The notes under the pieces: generated by a model
Databases searched by the model: none
Seen by the model: the letters and a program-made list of their open reading frames with translations, nothing else
Told to the model about the DNA's origin: nothing
In this document: positions 36,905-48,407 of the stretch, piece after piece
Layout: every line of letters begins with the position of its first letter
How positions within the stretch are numbered: the first letter of the stretch is position 1
NCBI GenBank assembly: GCA_003577315.1
Contig: QEVK01000005.1
Location: 62,001 to 126,000 of the forward strand
Direction: 5' to 3'
DNA length: 64,000 bases
Source: Hyphomicrobiales bacterium
GTDB taxonomy: Bacteria; Pseudomonadota; Alphaproteobacteria; Rhizobiales; Rhizobiaceae
Made by a program: the position numbers and the translations under genes

Positions 36905-37387
36905 ATGACCTTCAACAGAAGTGACCTTGGCGCCGGCGCGATCTTCATCGCCATCGGCCTGGGCTTCGCGGCGATCACGCTGCTGGAGCTCGACATCGGC
37001 ACGGCGCGGCGCATGGGGCCGGGCTATTTCCCGATCATGCTGTCGGGCATCCTGATCGTGCTCGGCCTCGCGGTGGCGCTGAAGTCGGTCGCCCACGGCG
37101 ACGAGCCGCGCGGCCCCCTGCCCTGGCGCGGCCTTGCCGTGCTTCTTTCGGTGCCGGTCATCTTCGGCCTGCTGATCCGGCCGCTCGGCATGGTGCCGGT
37201 GCTGCTGATAACCACCTTCCTCACCTCCTTCGCCAGCCGGCGCATGACCGTCGCGGCCGCGCTGCTGCTCACGGTCGGGCTGACGGTGTTCTGCGTCGTC
37301 GTCTTCAATCTCGGGCTCGGCCTGCCGCTCAGGCTGTTCGGCTCGGCCGTCGAGCCGTGGACGCGGCCGATCTTCGGGGTGCGCTGA
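36905..37387 (+). CDS. tctB: Tripartite tricarboxylate transporter small subunit TctB
   Basis: A 160-residue membrane protein with four hydrophobic helices and the RRMGPGYFPIMLSGIL signature of TctB. Forms the membrane complex with TctA for sodium-coupled carboxylate uptake. tctA starts one base after its stop. Confidence 0.92.
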   Translation: MTFNRSDLGAGAIFIAIGLGFAAITLLELDIGTARRMGPGYFPIMLSGILIVLGLAVALKSVAHGDEPRGPLPWRGLAVLLSVPVIFGLLIRPLGMVPVLLITTFLTSFASRRMTVAAALLLTVGLTVFCVVVFNLGLGLPLRLFGSAVEPWTRPIFGVR

Positions 37388-37388
37388 C

Positions 37389-38894
37389 ATGGACCTGGTC
37401 GCAAATCTCGGGCTGGGCCTGTCCGTCGCGCTGCAGCCGCACAACCTCGCCTTCTGCTTCCTCGGCTGCCTGCTGGGCACGCTGGTCGGCGTGCTGCCGG
37501 GCATCGGCCCCACCGCCACCATCGCCATGCTGCTGCCGATCACGCTCGGCCTCGACCCCTCGACCTCGCTCATCATGCTGGCCGGCATCTATTACGGCGC
37601 GCAGTATGGCGGCTCGACCACGGCGATCCTCATCAACCTGCCCGGCGAATCCTCCTCCGCCGTCACCGCGATCGACGGCTACCAGATGGCCAGGCGCGGC
37701 CGCGCCGGCATCGCGCTCGCCACCGCCGCGCTCGGCTCCTTCTTCGCCGGCACGGTCGCGACCGTGATCCTCGCCCTGTTCGCGCCGCCGCTCGCCGCCG
37801 CCGCGCTCAATTTCGGCTCGGCCGAATATTTCTCGCTGATGGTGCTCGGCCTGGTCTCGGCCGTGGCGCTGGCGCACGGCTCGGTGCTCAAGGCCACGGC
37901 CATGATCGTCGTGGGGCTCCTGTTCGGCCTGGTCGGCGCCGACCTCTATTCCGGCGCGCCGCGCTTCACCTTCGGCATCCCCGAGCTCGCCGACGAGCTG
38001 AACTTCGTCGCCGTCGCCGTCGGCATCTTCGGCATCGCCGAGATCCTGCGCAACCTCGAGAACGAGACCGACCGCGACGTGATGGTCAAGAAGGTCACCA
38101 ATCTGTGGCCCACGCGCGAGGACTTCCGCCGCATGGCCGCGCCCGTGGTGCGCGGCACCGCGCTCGGCTCGCTGCTCGGCGTGCTGCCGGGCGGCGGCGC
38201 CATCCTCGCCTCCTTCGCCTCCTATTCGGTGGAGAAGAAGCTGTCGAAGACGCCGGAGGAGTTCGGCAAGGGCGCGATCGAGGGCGTTGCTGCGCCCGAG
38301 AGCGCCAACAACGCCGGCGCGCAGACCTCCTTCATCCCCATGCTCACCCTCGGCATTCCCGCCAACCCGGTGATGGCGCTGATGATCGGCGCCATGATCA
38401 TCCAGGGCATCGTGCCGGGGCCGAACGTCGTCAACCAGAACCCGGAGCTGTTCTGGGGCATCATCGCCTCGATGTGGGCCGGCAACCTGATGCTGGTGCT
38501 GCTCAACCTGCCGCTGATCGGCTTGTGGGTGCGGCTGCTGACCATCCCCTATTACCTGCTGTTCCCGGCGATCATGGCCTTCGCGGCCATCGGCATCTAC
38601 TCGATCAACTCCAACCCCTACGATCTCTACACGCTGGCCGTCTTCGGCGCGCTCGGCTACGCGCTGGTGCGCTTCGGCTGCGAGCCGGCGCCGCTGCTGC
38701 TCGGCTTCATCCTCGGCCCGATGCTGGAGGAGCACCTGCGCCGCGCCATGATCATCTCGCGCGGCGACCCGATGGTGTTCGTCACGCGGCCGATCAGCGC
38801 CACGCTGCTGGCGCTGTCGGTGATCGTGCTGGTCGTCGTGCTGCTGCCCTCGGTGCGCAGGAAGCGCGAGGAGGTCTTCGTCGAGGAGGACTGA
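37389..38894 (+). CDS. tctA: Tripartite tricarboxylate transporter large subunit TctA
   Basis: A 501-residue permease with about twelve membrane segments. Family blocks are VGVLPGIGPTATIAMLLPIT, YYGAQYGGSTTAILINLPGE and VAAPESANNAGAQTSFIPML. The system uses an ion gradient plus TctC. The DctB/DctD-type genes upstream probably sense the same substrate. Confidence 0.95.
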   Translation: MDLVANLGLGLSVALQPHNLAFCFLGCLLGTLVGVLPGIGPTATIAMLLPITLGLDPSTSLIMLAGIYYGAQYGGSTTAILINLPGESSSAVTAIDGYQMARRGRAGIALATAALGSFFAGTVATVILALFAPPLAAAALNFGSAEYFSLMVLGLVSAVALAHGSVLKATAMIVVGLLFGLVGADLYSGAPRFTFGIPELADELNFVAVAVGIFGIAEILRNLENETDRDVMVKKVTNLWPTREDFRRMAAPVVRGTALGSLLGVLPGGGAILASFASYSVEKKLSKTPEEFGKGAIEGVAAPESANNAGAQTSFIPMLTLGIPANPVMALMIGAMIIQGIVPGPNVVNQNPELFWGIIASMWAGNLMLVLLNLPLIGLWVRLLTIPYYLLFPAIMAFAAIGIYSINSNPYDLYTLAVFGALGYALVRFGCEPAPLLLGFILGPMLEEHLRRAMIISRGDPMVFVTRPISATLLALSVIVLVVVLLPSVRRKREEVFVEED

Positions 38895-38967
38895 GGAGCC
38901 CCGCGCAACCACGGGCGCGACGCGGCGTCGCGCTCCGGGCGAGCCCCGGCAGGGAGCCCCGGGGCAT

Positions 38968-38992
38968 GGAACCTTCGCGCCGGGCAGCCGTT
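38968..38992 (+). promoter_or_regulatory. Sigma-EcfG promoter, distal from stress locus
   Basis: GGAAC (38968-38972), 16 bases, CGTT (38989-38992), located 14 kb from ecfG. Transcription should start near 38999 and read the small membrane gene at 39055. Confidence 0.78.
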
Positions 38993-39007
38993 CCTGTCTG
39001 CGAATCC

Positions 39008-39029
39008 GGGCGCCGGCGAGCCGGCGCCC
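39008..39029 (+). repeat. Perfect inverted repeat in stress-gene leader
   Basis: GGGCGCCGGC and GCCGGCGCCC with a two-base centre. It lies within the predicted leader of the 39055 mRNA, so it could act as an RNA structure or as a terminator of tctCBA that the EcfG transcript must also pass. Confidence 0.6.
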
Positions 39030-39054
39030 CGCACATCGGACAAGGAGTGTTTCC

Positions 39055-39372
39055 ATGGCGCTGTTCTCCAGCCGCAGCGACGGCTACGACCTTCACCGCG
39101 ACATCGAGGCCCTGCGCCGCGAGGTCGCCGCGCTCAGCCGCTCGGCCTCCAGGCGCGGCGCGGCCGCCTGGCGCGGCGCCAGCGGCGAGGCGGCCGGCCT
39201 CTATGACGACGTCGCCGAGCGCATCGGCCACGCGCTGCCCGTCATCCGACGCCGCGCGCACGATCTGGAGGAGACGATCCGCGAGAACCCGGCCCGCACC
39301 GCCGCGGTGGTGGGGCTCGCCGCGCTCGCCGTCGCCGCCGCGGTCTTCGTGCTCGGCGGCAATCGCCGCTGA
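39055..39372 (+). CDS. DUF883-like small membrane-anchored protein
   Basis: A 105-residue protein with a charged helical N-terminus (DLHRDIEALRREVAALSRS), a middle Tyr/Asp segment, and a C-terminal membrane helix (TAAVVGLAALAVAAAVFVLGG), like ElaB/YqjD proteins. AAGGAG precedes the ATG. The sigma-EcfG promoter makes it a second DUF883-type stress gene in the window, unlinked to the first. Confidence 0.8.
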   Translation: MALFSSRSDGYDLHRDIEALRREVAALSRSASRRGAAAWRGASGEAAGLYDDVAERIGHALPVIRRRAHDLEETIRENPARTAAVVGLAALAVAAAVFVLGGNRR

Positions 39373-39429
39373 GCCCGGCGCGCGCCGCCGCCCCCCATAC
39401 CGACACGCGACACGCGACACGAATGAGAA

Positions 39430-39459
39430 ATGCCCCGCCGCCTTTCGGCGGCAGGGCAT
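39430..39459. terminator. Bidirectional terminator hairpin
   Basis: ATGCCC-C-GCCGCC, TTTC loop, GGCGGC-A-GGGCAT between two convergent genes. No strong U-run, but the stem is long and placed between both stops. Confidence 0.7.
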
Positions 39460-39507
39460 GAGATGATGCGATTCCCGCGACAGCCCCCCGGAAAGTGGTC
39501 GGGAGGC

Positions 39508-39762
39508 TCAGGCCTGCTTCACCAGCCTGATGAGCACGAGCAGGATGACCGCGCCGATGGTGGCGTGGATGATCGCCGCGACGATGCCGCCGCCGATGCT
39601 GAAGCCCAGCGCGGGGAACAGCCACCCGGCGATGAAGGCGCCGACGATGCCGACGACGATGTTGCCGATCAGGCCGAAGCCGTAGCCCTTGACGAGCTGT
39701 CCGGCCAGCCAGCCGGCGATCGCGCCGACGATGATGAAGACGATCAGACTTTCAATGCCCAT
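39508..39762 (-). CDS. GlsB/YeaQ/YmgE family stress membrane protein
   Basis: An 84-residue, three-helix membrane protein. IVGAIAGWLAGQLVKGYGFG and GLIGNIVVGIVGAFIAGWLF are the glycine-rich repeats of the transglycosylase-associated family. AGGAGG precedes the ATG. No sigma-EcfG motif was found upstream, unlike its convergent neighbour. Confidence 0.93.
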   Translation of the reverse strand: MGIESLIVFIIVGAIAGWLAGQLVKGYGFGLIGNIVVGIVGAFIAGWLFPALGFSIGGGIVAAIIHATIGAVILLVLIRLVKQA

Positions 39763-39886
39763 ATGCAGCGCCTCCTGGTTTCGGATGGCGCGATCATGAC
39801 CGGGGACGGCCGCACTGTCCAGCCATCCCCGCGTGATTTTGTCGCAGCCTTCCGGCGCCGGAGACGGGCGGCACGCCGCGTCCCGG

Positions 39887-41524
39887 TCAGAACTCTTCCC
39901 AGGATTCGTCCGGCCCGGCCTGCACGCTCGGCGCAAGCGCCGACGCCCTGCCGCCGCGGCCGCCCGTGGCGACGACGCCGGCCCCGCCGGCGCGTGGCGG
40001 CATCCGCTGCGGTTCCGGCGGCCTCGGTGCGGCGGCGGGCCTCGCCGCCGGCCGCGCCGCCTCGCCATGGATGCGGAAGCGCTCCAGCTTGGCGGCGAGG
40101 TCCAGCGCCTCGTCCTTCAGCCGCTGCGTCTCGGCCGAGGTCTCCTCCACCATCGCCGCGTTCTGCTGCGTGATCTGGTCCATCTGGCTGACGGCGGTGT
40201 TGACCTCGGCGATGCCGCGCGACTGCTCGCCGGCGGCCGAGGCGATGTCGGTCATCAGATGGTTGATCTCGTCGATGCGGCCGATCATGCGCGCCAGCGC
40301 CTCGCCGGCCGCGCCGACCAGCGACACGCCGGCCTCGACCTGGTCGCCGCTGGTCGAGATCAGCTCCTTGATCTCCCTGGCCGAGCTGGCGCAGCGCTGG
40401 GCGAGGCTGCGCACCTCCTGCGCCACCACGGCGAAGCCGCGCCCGGCATCGCCGGCGCGCGCGGCCTCCACCCCGGCGTTGAGCGCCAGAAGGTTGGTCT
40501 GGAAGGCGATCTCGTCGATGACGCCGATGATGGCGGCGATCTCCTGCGACGACGCCTTGATCCGTCCCATCGCGGCCACGGCGTCGGCCACCACCTTGCC
40601 GGACTGGCTGGCCTCGGCCTGCGTGGCCGAGACCACATGCGAGGCCTGCGTGGCGTTGTCGGCCGTCAGCCGCACGCTCTGCGACAGCTCGTGCAGCGCC
40701 GCGGAGCTCTGCTCCAGGCTCGCCGCCTGCTGCTCGGTGCGCCGCGACAGGTCGTCGGAGGCGACGGCGATGCCCTCCGCGCCGGCCATGATCGCGGTGG
40801 AGGTGGCGGACACGTCGGCGATGGCCGCATGCAGCGCGCCCACCGCCGCGTTGAAGTTCCCCGCCATCCCGGCGAACTCGGCCGGCATGTCGGCCGACAG
40901 CCGGCTTGCGAGATCGCCCGCCGCCAGCGCGTCCAGCGCCTCGGCCAGCGATTGCAGCGCCCGGCGCTGGTCGGCCTCGGCCTTCGCCTTCTCCTCCTCG
41001 GTCTTCCTGCGCGCCGCCGCCAGCTCCTCCAGATAGATCGAGATGCCGTAGTCCATGTCGAGCATCGCCGCCTTGACCACGACCGACACGTCGCGGGCGA
41101 GCGTGGCGGCGCGCCTGCGGCCGAAGGCCGAAGGCCAGCGCGCGGCGACGACCGAGGCGATGAGCTGCTCGAGGATCAGCGCGTAGCCGCCGATATACCA
41201 GCGCGGCTCGAGCCCGAGGCGGGCATGCACCCTGCCCACCTTCGACACGCCGTCCACGTAGCGCCCGTCGAACTCGGCATTGGCGATCAGCGCCCAGTGG
41301 CGTTCCTGGCGCTGCTTGGCGCCTTGCAGGTGCTGTTCGTTCGAGAACATGGCGTGCGTCTGCGGCGTCGCGCGCACCCTGGTGTAGAAGGCATCGAGCG
41401 CGCCGGCGATCGAATGCTCGATCACCTGGCTGAGCGCCTGAAGCCGCCGGCGCGCCGCGTCGTCGAGGCCGATGAAGTCGAGGCGCTCCCTGAGAGCGAC
41501 CGTGTCGTGGGGCTGGCTGGTCAT
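39887..41524 (-). CDS. Globin-coupled methyl-accepting chemotaxis protein
   Basis: Cytoplasmic chemoreceptor of 545 residues with no membrane helix. The N-terminal protoglobin domain (about 1-165) has proximal His100 in [20 protein letters not shown], as in HemAT oxygen sensors. A HAMP-like link and a signalling domain with the hairpin [20 protein letters not shown] follow. The chain ends ESWEEF, an xWxxF pentapeptide that can tether the CheR/CheB adaptation enzymes. Aerotaxis or NO/CO sensing is inferred. Confidence 0.92.
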   Translation of the reverse strand: MTSQPHDTVALRERLDFIGLDDAARRRLQALSQVIEHSIAGALDAFYTRVRATPQTHAMFSNEQHLQGAKQRQERHWALIANAEFDGRYVDGVSKVGRVHARLGLEPRWYIGGYALILEQLIASVVAARWPSAFGRRRAATLARDVSVVVKAAMLDMDYGISIYLEELAAARRKTEEEKAKAEADQRRALQSLAEALDALAAGDLASRLSADMPAEFAGMAGNFNAAVGALHAAIADVSATSTAIMAGAEGIAVASDDLSRRTEQQAASLEQSSAALHELSQSVRLTADNATQASHVVSATQAEASQSGKVVADAVAAMGRIKASSQEIAAIIGVIDEIAFQTNLLALNAGVEAARAGDAGRGFAVVAQEVRSLAQRCASSAREIKELISTSGDQVEAGVSLVGAAGEALARMIGRIDEINHLMTDIASAAGEQSRGIAEVNTAVSQMDQITQQNAAMVEETSAETQRLKDEALDLAAKLERFRIHGEAARPAARPAAAPRPPEPQRMPPRAGGAGVVATGGRGGRASALAPSVQAGPDESWEEF

Positions 41525-41939
41525 CCGTCATCCACTGCGCGAGGAGCAAGGTCCGGCATGTCGGCGCGACCGACGGAGTCGCCCGGCATCATGCCTCGCC
41601 GTTGCAGGAACGGCTGCGATCACGACACGAGTGATGGCGAAATGCAGTTAAGATGGAGTAAATCGATCAAAAATCGAGAACTCAAACCAGTATAGTATTT
41701 GCTACATATTGCGACGGCGAGAAATCTCTACTTATATCTCGACAAAATAACACTATAAGTTGCCGAAAGTTGTATGATAACCCGGAAATCGTTACCGATG
41801 CGTGCATTCCGCGATCTGCGGCTGATGGCAGGCACCGCACTCGCCATCCCGGTCGGCGGCGCACCATCGGCGGGACATAGGCCGGAACCCGCCGTCCGCG
41901 TACAGACAATCCTGCAAGGCAGCCATGCGCGGCGCGCGG
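41525..41939. other. Intergenic region with AT-rich core
   Basis: Together with the sRNA to its right this is the only gene-free stretch over 300 bases in the window (41525-42228). No convincing ORF. Bases about 41640-41775 are far richer in A and T than the rest of the window, and include TTAAGATGGAGTAAA, one base off a CtrA-type box. It probably holds the promoter of the chemoreceptor gene. Confidence 0.6.
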
Positions 41940-41967
41940 TTGCCTCCGCGGGAGACCGCACCTATAT
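41940..41967 (+). promoter_or_regulatory. Housekeeping-type promoter of anti-SD sRNA
   Basis: TTGCCT, 16 bases, CTATAT. Transcription should start near 41974, right at the first hairpin. Confidence 0.6.
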
Positions 41968-41973
41968 CCGGCC

Positions 41974-42080
41974 TGTCGGCGATCATCCTCCTCCCAGAAA
42001 GCCGACACCCGGCGCGGCACTCCTCCTCCCAGCCGCGCCTCAGAACGACCCGCCGGACCTCCTCCCCCGGCGGGTTTTCT
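41974..42080 (+). ncRNA. sRNA with CTCCTCCC loops (alpha-r14 type)
   Basis: Three successive hairpins, each exposing CTCCTCCC. The first has stem TGTCGGC/GCCGACA (41974-42007), the second a perfect GGCGCGGC/GCCGCGCC stem (42011-42039), the third ACCCGCCGG/CCGGCGGGT with a U-tail (42048-42078), which is the terminator. Anti-Shine-Dalgarno CCUCCUCCC loops in tandem hairpins define the alpha-r14 family of rhizobial sRNAs and related alphaproteobacterial RNAs. Expected to pair with ribosome-binding sites of many mRNAs. Family name is from memory. Confidence 0.85.
42048..42080 (+). terminator. Terminator of the anti-SD sRNA
   Basis: Perfect 9-base stem ACCCGCCGG/CCGGCGGGT followed by TTTCT; its loop carries the third anti-Shine-Dalgarno copy. 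Confidence 0.9.
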
Positions 42081-42152
42081 GTTTTCGGGCCTGTCGCTTC
42101 CGCTCCCGCGCAGCCCATGGCCCGCGGCCGACCGCGCAGGCCGCCGTCATGG

Positions 42153-42167
42153 TTAGCATTTCGTTAA
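42153..42167. promoter_or_regulatory. Near-consensus CtrA box
   Basis: TTAG, seven bases, TTAA: one mismatch to the CtrA consensus, 62 bases before the hybrid kinase start. Weak evidence on its own. Confidence 0.3.
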
Positions 42168-42228
42168 GCCATCTCGAATATAAGCCGCCCCGGGGGAATC
42201 TTCCGGGAGGGGCATTGCGTCTGTACCG

Positions 42229-44424
<2,196 letters not shown>

Positions 44425-44502
44425 TCGTTGCAGGGCTTCGCGGCCGCCGCTCCAGTGCGGGGCGGGCGGGCGCGGCGCGCGCGTTGCGAAGCCGACACGA
44501 AA

Positions 44503-44520
44503 CTGTCATCCAACTGTTAC
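44503..44520 (+). promoter_or_regulatory. Pho box upstream of pstS
   Basis: CTGTCAT, four bases, CTGTTAC: the two 7-base half-sites recognised by PhoB. It lies 70 bases before pstS, so phosphate starvation should induce the operon, whose last gene is phoB itself. Confidence 0.88.
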
Positions 44521-44589
44521 ATGGCGCCTTTATTGCCGCTCCCGACGCAAGGCGCGTCGACGGATTTTTCCGAACAGGAGTAGGCTCCA

Positions 44590-45630
44590 ATGAACAAGCT
44601 CTTTCTCACCGTCTCGGCAGCGGCGGTCGCCCTTTCGGCGCAGGCCGGCGCCGCTTTCGCCCAGTCGCGCGACACCATCCAGATCGCCGGCTCCTCCACC
44701 GTCCTGCCCTTCGCCTCGATCGTGGCCGAGGAGTTCGGCAACGCCTTCCCCGAGTTCAGGACCCCGGTGGTCGGCTCCGGCGGCTCGTCGGGCGGCCTGC
44801 GCCAGTTCTGCCAGGGCGTCGGCGACAACACCATCGACATCGCCAACGCCTCGCGCCGCATCCGCGTCGCCGAGGTCGAGGCCTGCAACGCCGCCGGCGT
44901 CGAGGACATCCGCGAGGTCCAGATCGGCTATGACGGCATCGTCTTCGCCACCAGCGCCGACAGGGGCGACTTCGCACTCGAGCCGGTCCACGTCTTCAAG
45001 GCCATCGCGGCCAAGGTCGCCGTCGACGGCAAGCTCACCGACAACCCCTACAGGCGCTGGAACGAGATCGACGCGGCGCTTCCCGACCAGCCGATCGCGC
45101 TCGCCATCCCCGCCTCCAACCACGGCACGCGGGAGGTGTTCGAGGAGCGCGTGATCGCCGCCGGCGCCAGGGAAGCGGGCCTGCCCGAGCTCTCTAAGGA
45201 GGAGCTGGAGGCGGTGACCAGGAACTTCCGCCAGGACGTCGTGGTCGAGATCGCCGGCGACTATACCGAGACGCTGGCGCGGCTCCAGGCCAACCCCGAC
45301 ACGGTCGGCGTCTTCGGCCTGTCCTTCTACGACCAGAACCGCGACACGCTGAAGGTGGCGACCGTCTCCGGCGTCACGCCCTCGCTCGACACCATCGCCT
45401 CCGGCCAGTACCCGGTGTCGCGCCCGCTCTACTTCTACGTCAAGGGCGAGCACATCGGCGCCGTCCCGGGCATCGAGGAATATGTCGAGTTCTTCCTGTC
45501 CGACCAGATGACCGGCCTCGGCGGCGCGCTGGAGACCGCCGGCCTGATCCCGGCTCCGGCCGAGGAGACCGCCGAAGTGCTCGCCGCCTTCAAGGACGGC
45601 AAGGCGCTGACCGCGGCCGACGTGAAGTAA
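44590..45630 (+). CDS. pstS: Phosphate ABC transporter binding protein PstS
   Basis: Periplasmic phosphate receptor of 346 residues with a signal peptide (SAAAVALSAQAGAAFAQ). IQIAGSSTVLPFASIVAEEF and GSGGSSGGLRQFCQG form the phosphate-binding loops, and IANASRRI completes the site. Behind a Pho box and first in pstSCAB-phoU-phoB. Confidence 0.96.
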   Translation: MNKLFLTVSAAAVALSAQAGAAFAQSRDTIQIAGSSTVLPFASIVAEEFGNAFPEFRTPVVGSGGSSGGLRQFCQGVGDNTIDIANASRRIRVAEVEACNAAGVEDIREVQIGYDGIVFATSADRGDFALEPVHVFKAIAAKVAVDGKLTDNPYRRWNEIDAALPDQPIALAIPASNHGTREVFEERVIAAGAREAGLPELSKEELEAVTRNFRQDVVVEIAGDYTETLARLQANPDTVGVFGLSFYDQNRDTLKVATVSGVTPSLDTIASGQYPVSRPLYFYVKGEHIGAVPGIEEYVEFFLSDQMTGLGGALETAGLIPAPAEETAEVLAAFKDGKALTAADVK

Positions 45631-45645
45631 GGGCAATCCGCGTCC

Positions 45646-45676
45646 GGGGCGGGCCGGCACGGCCGGTCCGCTCCCC
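45646..45676 (+). terminator. Hairpin between pstS and pstC
   Basis: Long GC-rich inverted repeat (GGGGCGG.CCGGC pairing with GCCGG.CCGC.CCCC). Probably limits read-through into pstC or stabilises the pstS message. Confidence 0.6.
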
Positions 45677-45699
45677 GCCTTTCCTGGGAACCGTCGCCC

Positions 45700-47076
45700 G
45701 TGAACGCCACCATCGTCGCCGGACTGCTGCTCGCGCTCATCGCCGTCGCCTATCGGGCGGGCTGGTCGCGCAGCGTGAGCCTCGCGCCCGCCGCCGGCGG
45801 GCGGCTGCATTCGCGCCCCGTCTATCATGGCGCGCTGACGGCCCTGTGGGCTCTGGCGCCCGCCCTCCTCGTCCTGAGCCTGTGGGCGCTCCTCGCCGAC
45901 CCCGCCAGCCGCGCCTTCATCCTCGCCCAGCTTCCGCCCGACGTCGCCGCGCTCGACGGGCCGAAGCTGGAGGAGGCCGTGAGGCGCATCCGCCAGATCG
46001 AATCCGGCCTCGGCGTCGCCGGGGGGGCCGCGCCCTTCGAGAACGCCGCCGCGCAGGCGCTCGCCGAGTTCCGCACGCTGGCCTTCGCGGCGGTCGTCGC
46101 CGCCGCCGCCGGCACCGGCGCGCTGGCGCTGCTGGCGGCGCGCCGGCGCATCACCGCCCGGCTTCGCGCCCGCAACGAGGTCGAGCGCATCGTCGGCTGG
46201 CTGATGATCGCCTGCTCGGTCGTCGCCATCCTGACCACGGCCGGCATCGTCGCCTCCCTGCTCGCCGAGGCCGTCCGCTTCTTCACCTTCGTCAGCCCGG
46301 CCGACTTCTTCCTCGGCACAGTGTGGCGGCCCGGCTTCTCGACCACCGGCCACGGCGCCGGCGGCGAGTACGGCCTTTTGCCGCTTCTGTGGGGCACGCT
46401 GATGGTGGCCGCCATCGCCATGCTGGTGGCGCTGCCCATCGGCCTGATGGCGGCGATCTATCTTTCGCAATATGCGCGCCCGAAGCTGCGCAACGCGGTC
46501 AAGCCGGCCATCGAGGTGCTGGCCGGCATCCCCACCATCGTCTACGGCTTCTTCGCGCTGGTCTCGGTCGGGCCGTTCCTGGCCTCGGCCGGCACGGTGC
46601 TCGGCCTTCCCATCCGCGCCACCAGCGCGCTGACGGCCGGCGTGGTGATGGGCATCATGATCATCCCCTTCATCTCCTCGCTGTCGGACGACATCATCCG
46701 CCAGGTGCCCAAGGGCCTGCGCGACGGCTCTCTGGGGCTGGGCGCGACGCAGTCGGAGACCATCCGCCGCGTCGTCCTGCCGGCCGCGCTTCCCGGCATC
46801 GTCGGCGCCTTCCTGCTCGCCGTCAGCCGCGCCATCGGCGAGACGATGATCGTGGTGCTGGCGGCCGGCAACAGCCCGTTCCTGCGGCTCAACCCCGGCG
46901 AGCCGGTCTCGACCGTCACCGTCACCATCGTCAACCAGCTGACCGGCGACACCGACTTCGCCTCGCCGCAGTCTCTGGTGGCGTTCGCGCTGGGCCTGAC
47001 GCTGTTCGCCATGACCCTCGTCCTCAACGTCGCCGCGCTCTATATCGTGCGCCGCTACCGGGAGCAGTACGAATGA
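45700..47076 (+). CDS. pstC: Phosphate ABC transporter permease PstC
   Basis: Inner-membrane permease, 458 residues. The family signature is in the C-terminal half ([39 protein letters not shown]). Like other Rhizobiales versions it is longer than the E. coli protein because of an extra N-terminal membrane region. GTG start; ATGA overlap with pstA. Confidence 0.94.
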   Translation: MNATIVAGLLLALIAVAYRAGWSRSVSLAPAAGGRLHSRPVYHGALTALWALAPALLVLSLWALLADPASRAFILAQLPPDVAALDGPKLEEAVRRIRQIESGLGVAGGAAPFENAAAQALAEFRTLAFAAVVAAAAGTGALALLAARRRITARLRARNEVERIVGWLMIACSVVAILTTAGIVASLLAEAVRFFTFVSPADFFLGTVWRPGFSTTGHGAGGEYGLLPLLWGTLMVAAIAMLVALPIGLMAAIYLSQYARPKLRNAVKPAIEVLAGIPTIVYGFFALVSVGPFLASAGTVLGLPIRATSALTAGVVMGIMIIPFISSLSDDIIRQVPKGLRDGSLGLGATQSETIRRVVLPAALPGIVGAFLLAVSRAIGETMIVVLAAGNSPFLRLNPGEPVSTVTVTIVNQLTGDTDFASPQSLVAFALGLTLFAMTLVLNVAALYIVRRYREQYE

Positions 47077-48407
47077 ACGCGCAGGAACGGCTCTCCCTCA
47101 TACGCGCCGGCCTTTCCGCCCGCCACGCCCGCGAGAAGCGCTTCCGCCTCTACGGCGTCGCGGCGATAGCCGCCGCGCTCGGCTTCGTCGCCATCCTGTT
47201 CGGCATGATCCTCGTGCGGGGCCTGCCCGCCTTCACCCAGGCGACGCTGTCGCTCGACGTCGCCTTCGACCCGGCGATCCTCAAGGTCGAGGACAAGCCG
47301 CAGCGCCGGGAGGGCCAGTCGCCGGCGGAGTTCCGCAAGGCGCTCCTGGACTGGGAACGCAAGGTGACGATGCTGAACTTCAACCGCATCGTCGAGCAGG
47401 CGGTGCGCGCGGCCGCGCCCGGCACCACGGCCGACGCCAGGCAGGCGCTCTCCATCGTCGAGACCAACGCCCGCTTCCAGCTTCGCGACATGGTCGTCGC
47501 CGATCCGGGCCTGATCGGCCGCACGGTCCGCGTCGACATGCTCGCCTCCGCCAACGCCGACAACTGGCTGAAGGGCAACATCGACCGCAGCCTGCCCGAC
47601 GCCCAGCAGCAGCTTTCCGCCCCGGCGCGGGCGCTGGCCGACCAGCTCCACGCGGACGGCAGGATCCGCTTCGCCTTCGCCTGGCACATCTTCACCAATG
47701 TCGACTCGCGCTCGGCCCCGGCGGCGGCCGGCCTTGCCGGCGCCTTCGTCGGCTCGCTCTACATGATGCTGGTGGTGATCGTGCTCGCCGTGCCCATCGG
47801 CGTCATGAGCGCGGTCTATCTGGAGGAGTTCGCGCCGAAGAACCGCTTCACCGACCTGATCGAGGTCAACATCAACAACCTCGCCGCCGTGCCTTCCATC
47901 GTCTTCGGCCTGCTCGGCGCGGCCGTGTTCATCAACTGGTTCCGCCTGCCGCTGTCGGCCCCGCTGGTCGGCGGCCTGGTGCTGACGCTGATGACGCTGC
48001 CCACCGTCATCATCGCCACGCGCTCCGCGCTTCGCGCCGTGCCGCCGTCGCTGCGGCAGGCGGCGCTGGGGCTGGGCGCGTCGAGGACGCAGACCGTGTT
48101 CCACCATGTGCTGCCCGTCACCTATCCCGGCATCCTCACCGCCACCATCATCGGCGTGGCGCAGGCGCTGGGCGAGACCGCGCCGCTGCTGCTGATCGGC
48201 ATGAACGCCTTCGTGGCGCAGGTGCCGGCGACCCCGCTCGACCAGTCCACCGCGCTGCCGGTGCAGATCTACCTGTGGCAGGGCAACGAGAACCGCAACT
48301 TCTTCGAGGCCCGCACCTCGGCCGCGATCATCGTGCTGCTGGCGCTGATGCTGACCCTGAACGCCATCGCCATCTTCCTGCGCACCCGGCTGGAGAAACG
48401 CGCATGA
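47073..48407 (+). CDS. pstA: Phosphate ABC transporter permease PstA
   Basis: Second permease, 444 residues. A long soluble insertion (about residues 60-200) separates the first membrane segment from the permease core, as in rhizobial homologs. Core motif [21 protein letters not shown] and [22 protein letters not shown]. Overlaps pstC and pstB by ATGA. Confidence 0.94.
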   Translation: MNAQERLSLIRAGLSARHAREKRFRLYGVAAIAAALGFVAILFGMILVRGLPAFTQATLSLDVAFDPAILKVEDKPQRREGQSPAEFRKALLDWERKVTMLNFNRIVEQAVRAAAPGTTADARQALSIVETNARFQLRDMVVADPGLIGRTVRVDMLASANADNWLKGNIDRSLPDAQQQLSAPARALADQLHADGRIRFAFAWHIFTNVDSRSAPAAAGLAGAFVGSLYMMLVVIVLAVPIGVMSAVYLEEFAPKNRFTDLIEVNINNLAAVPSIVFGLLGAAVFINWFRLPLSAPLVGGLVLTLMTLPTVIIATRSALRAVPPSLRQAALGLGASRTQTVFHHVLPVTYPGILTATIIGVAQALGETAPLLLIGMNAFVAQVPATPLDQSTALPVQIYLWQGNENRNFFEARTSAAIIVLLALMLTLNAIAIFLRTRLEKRA

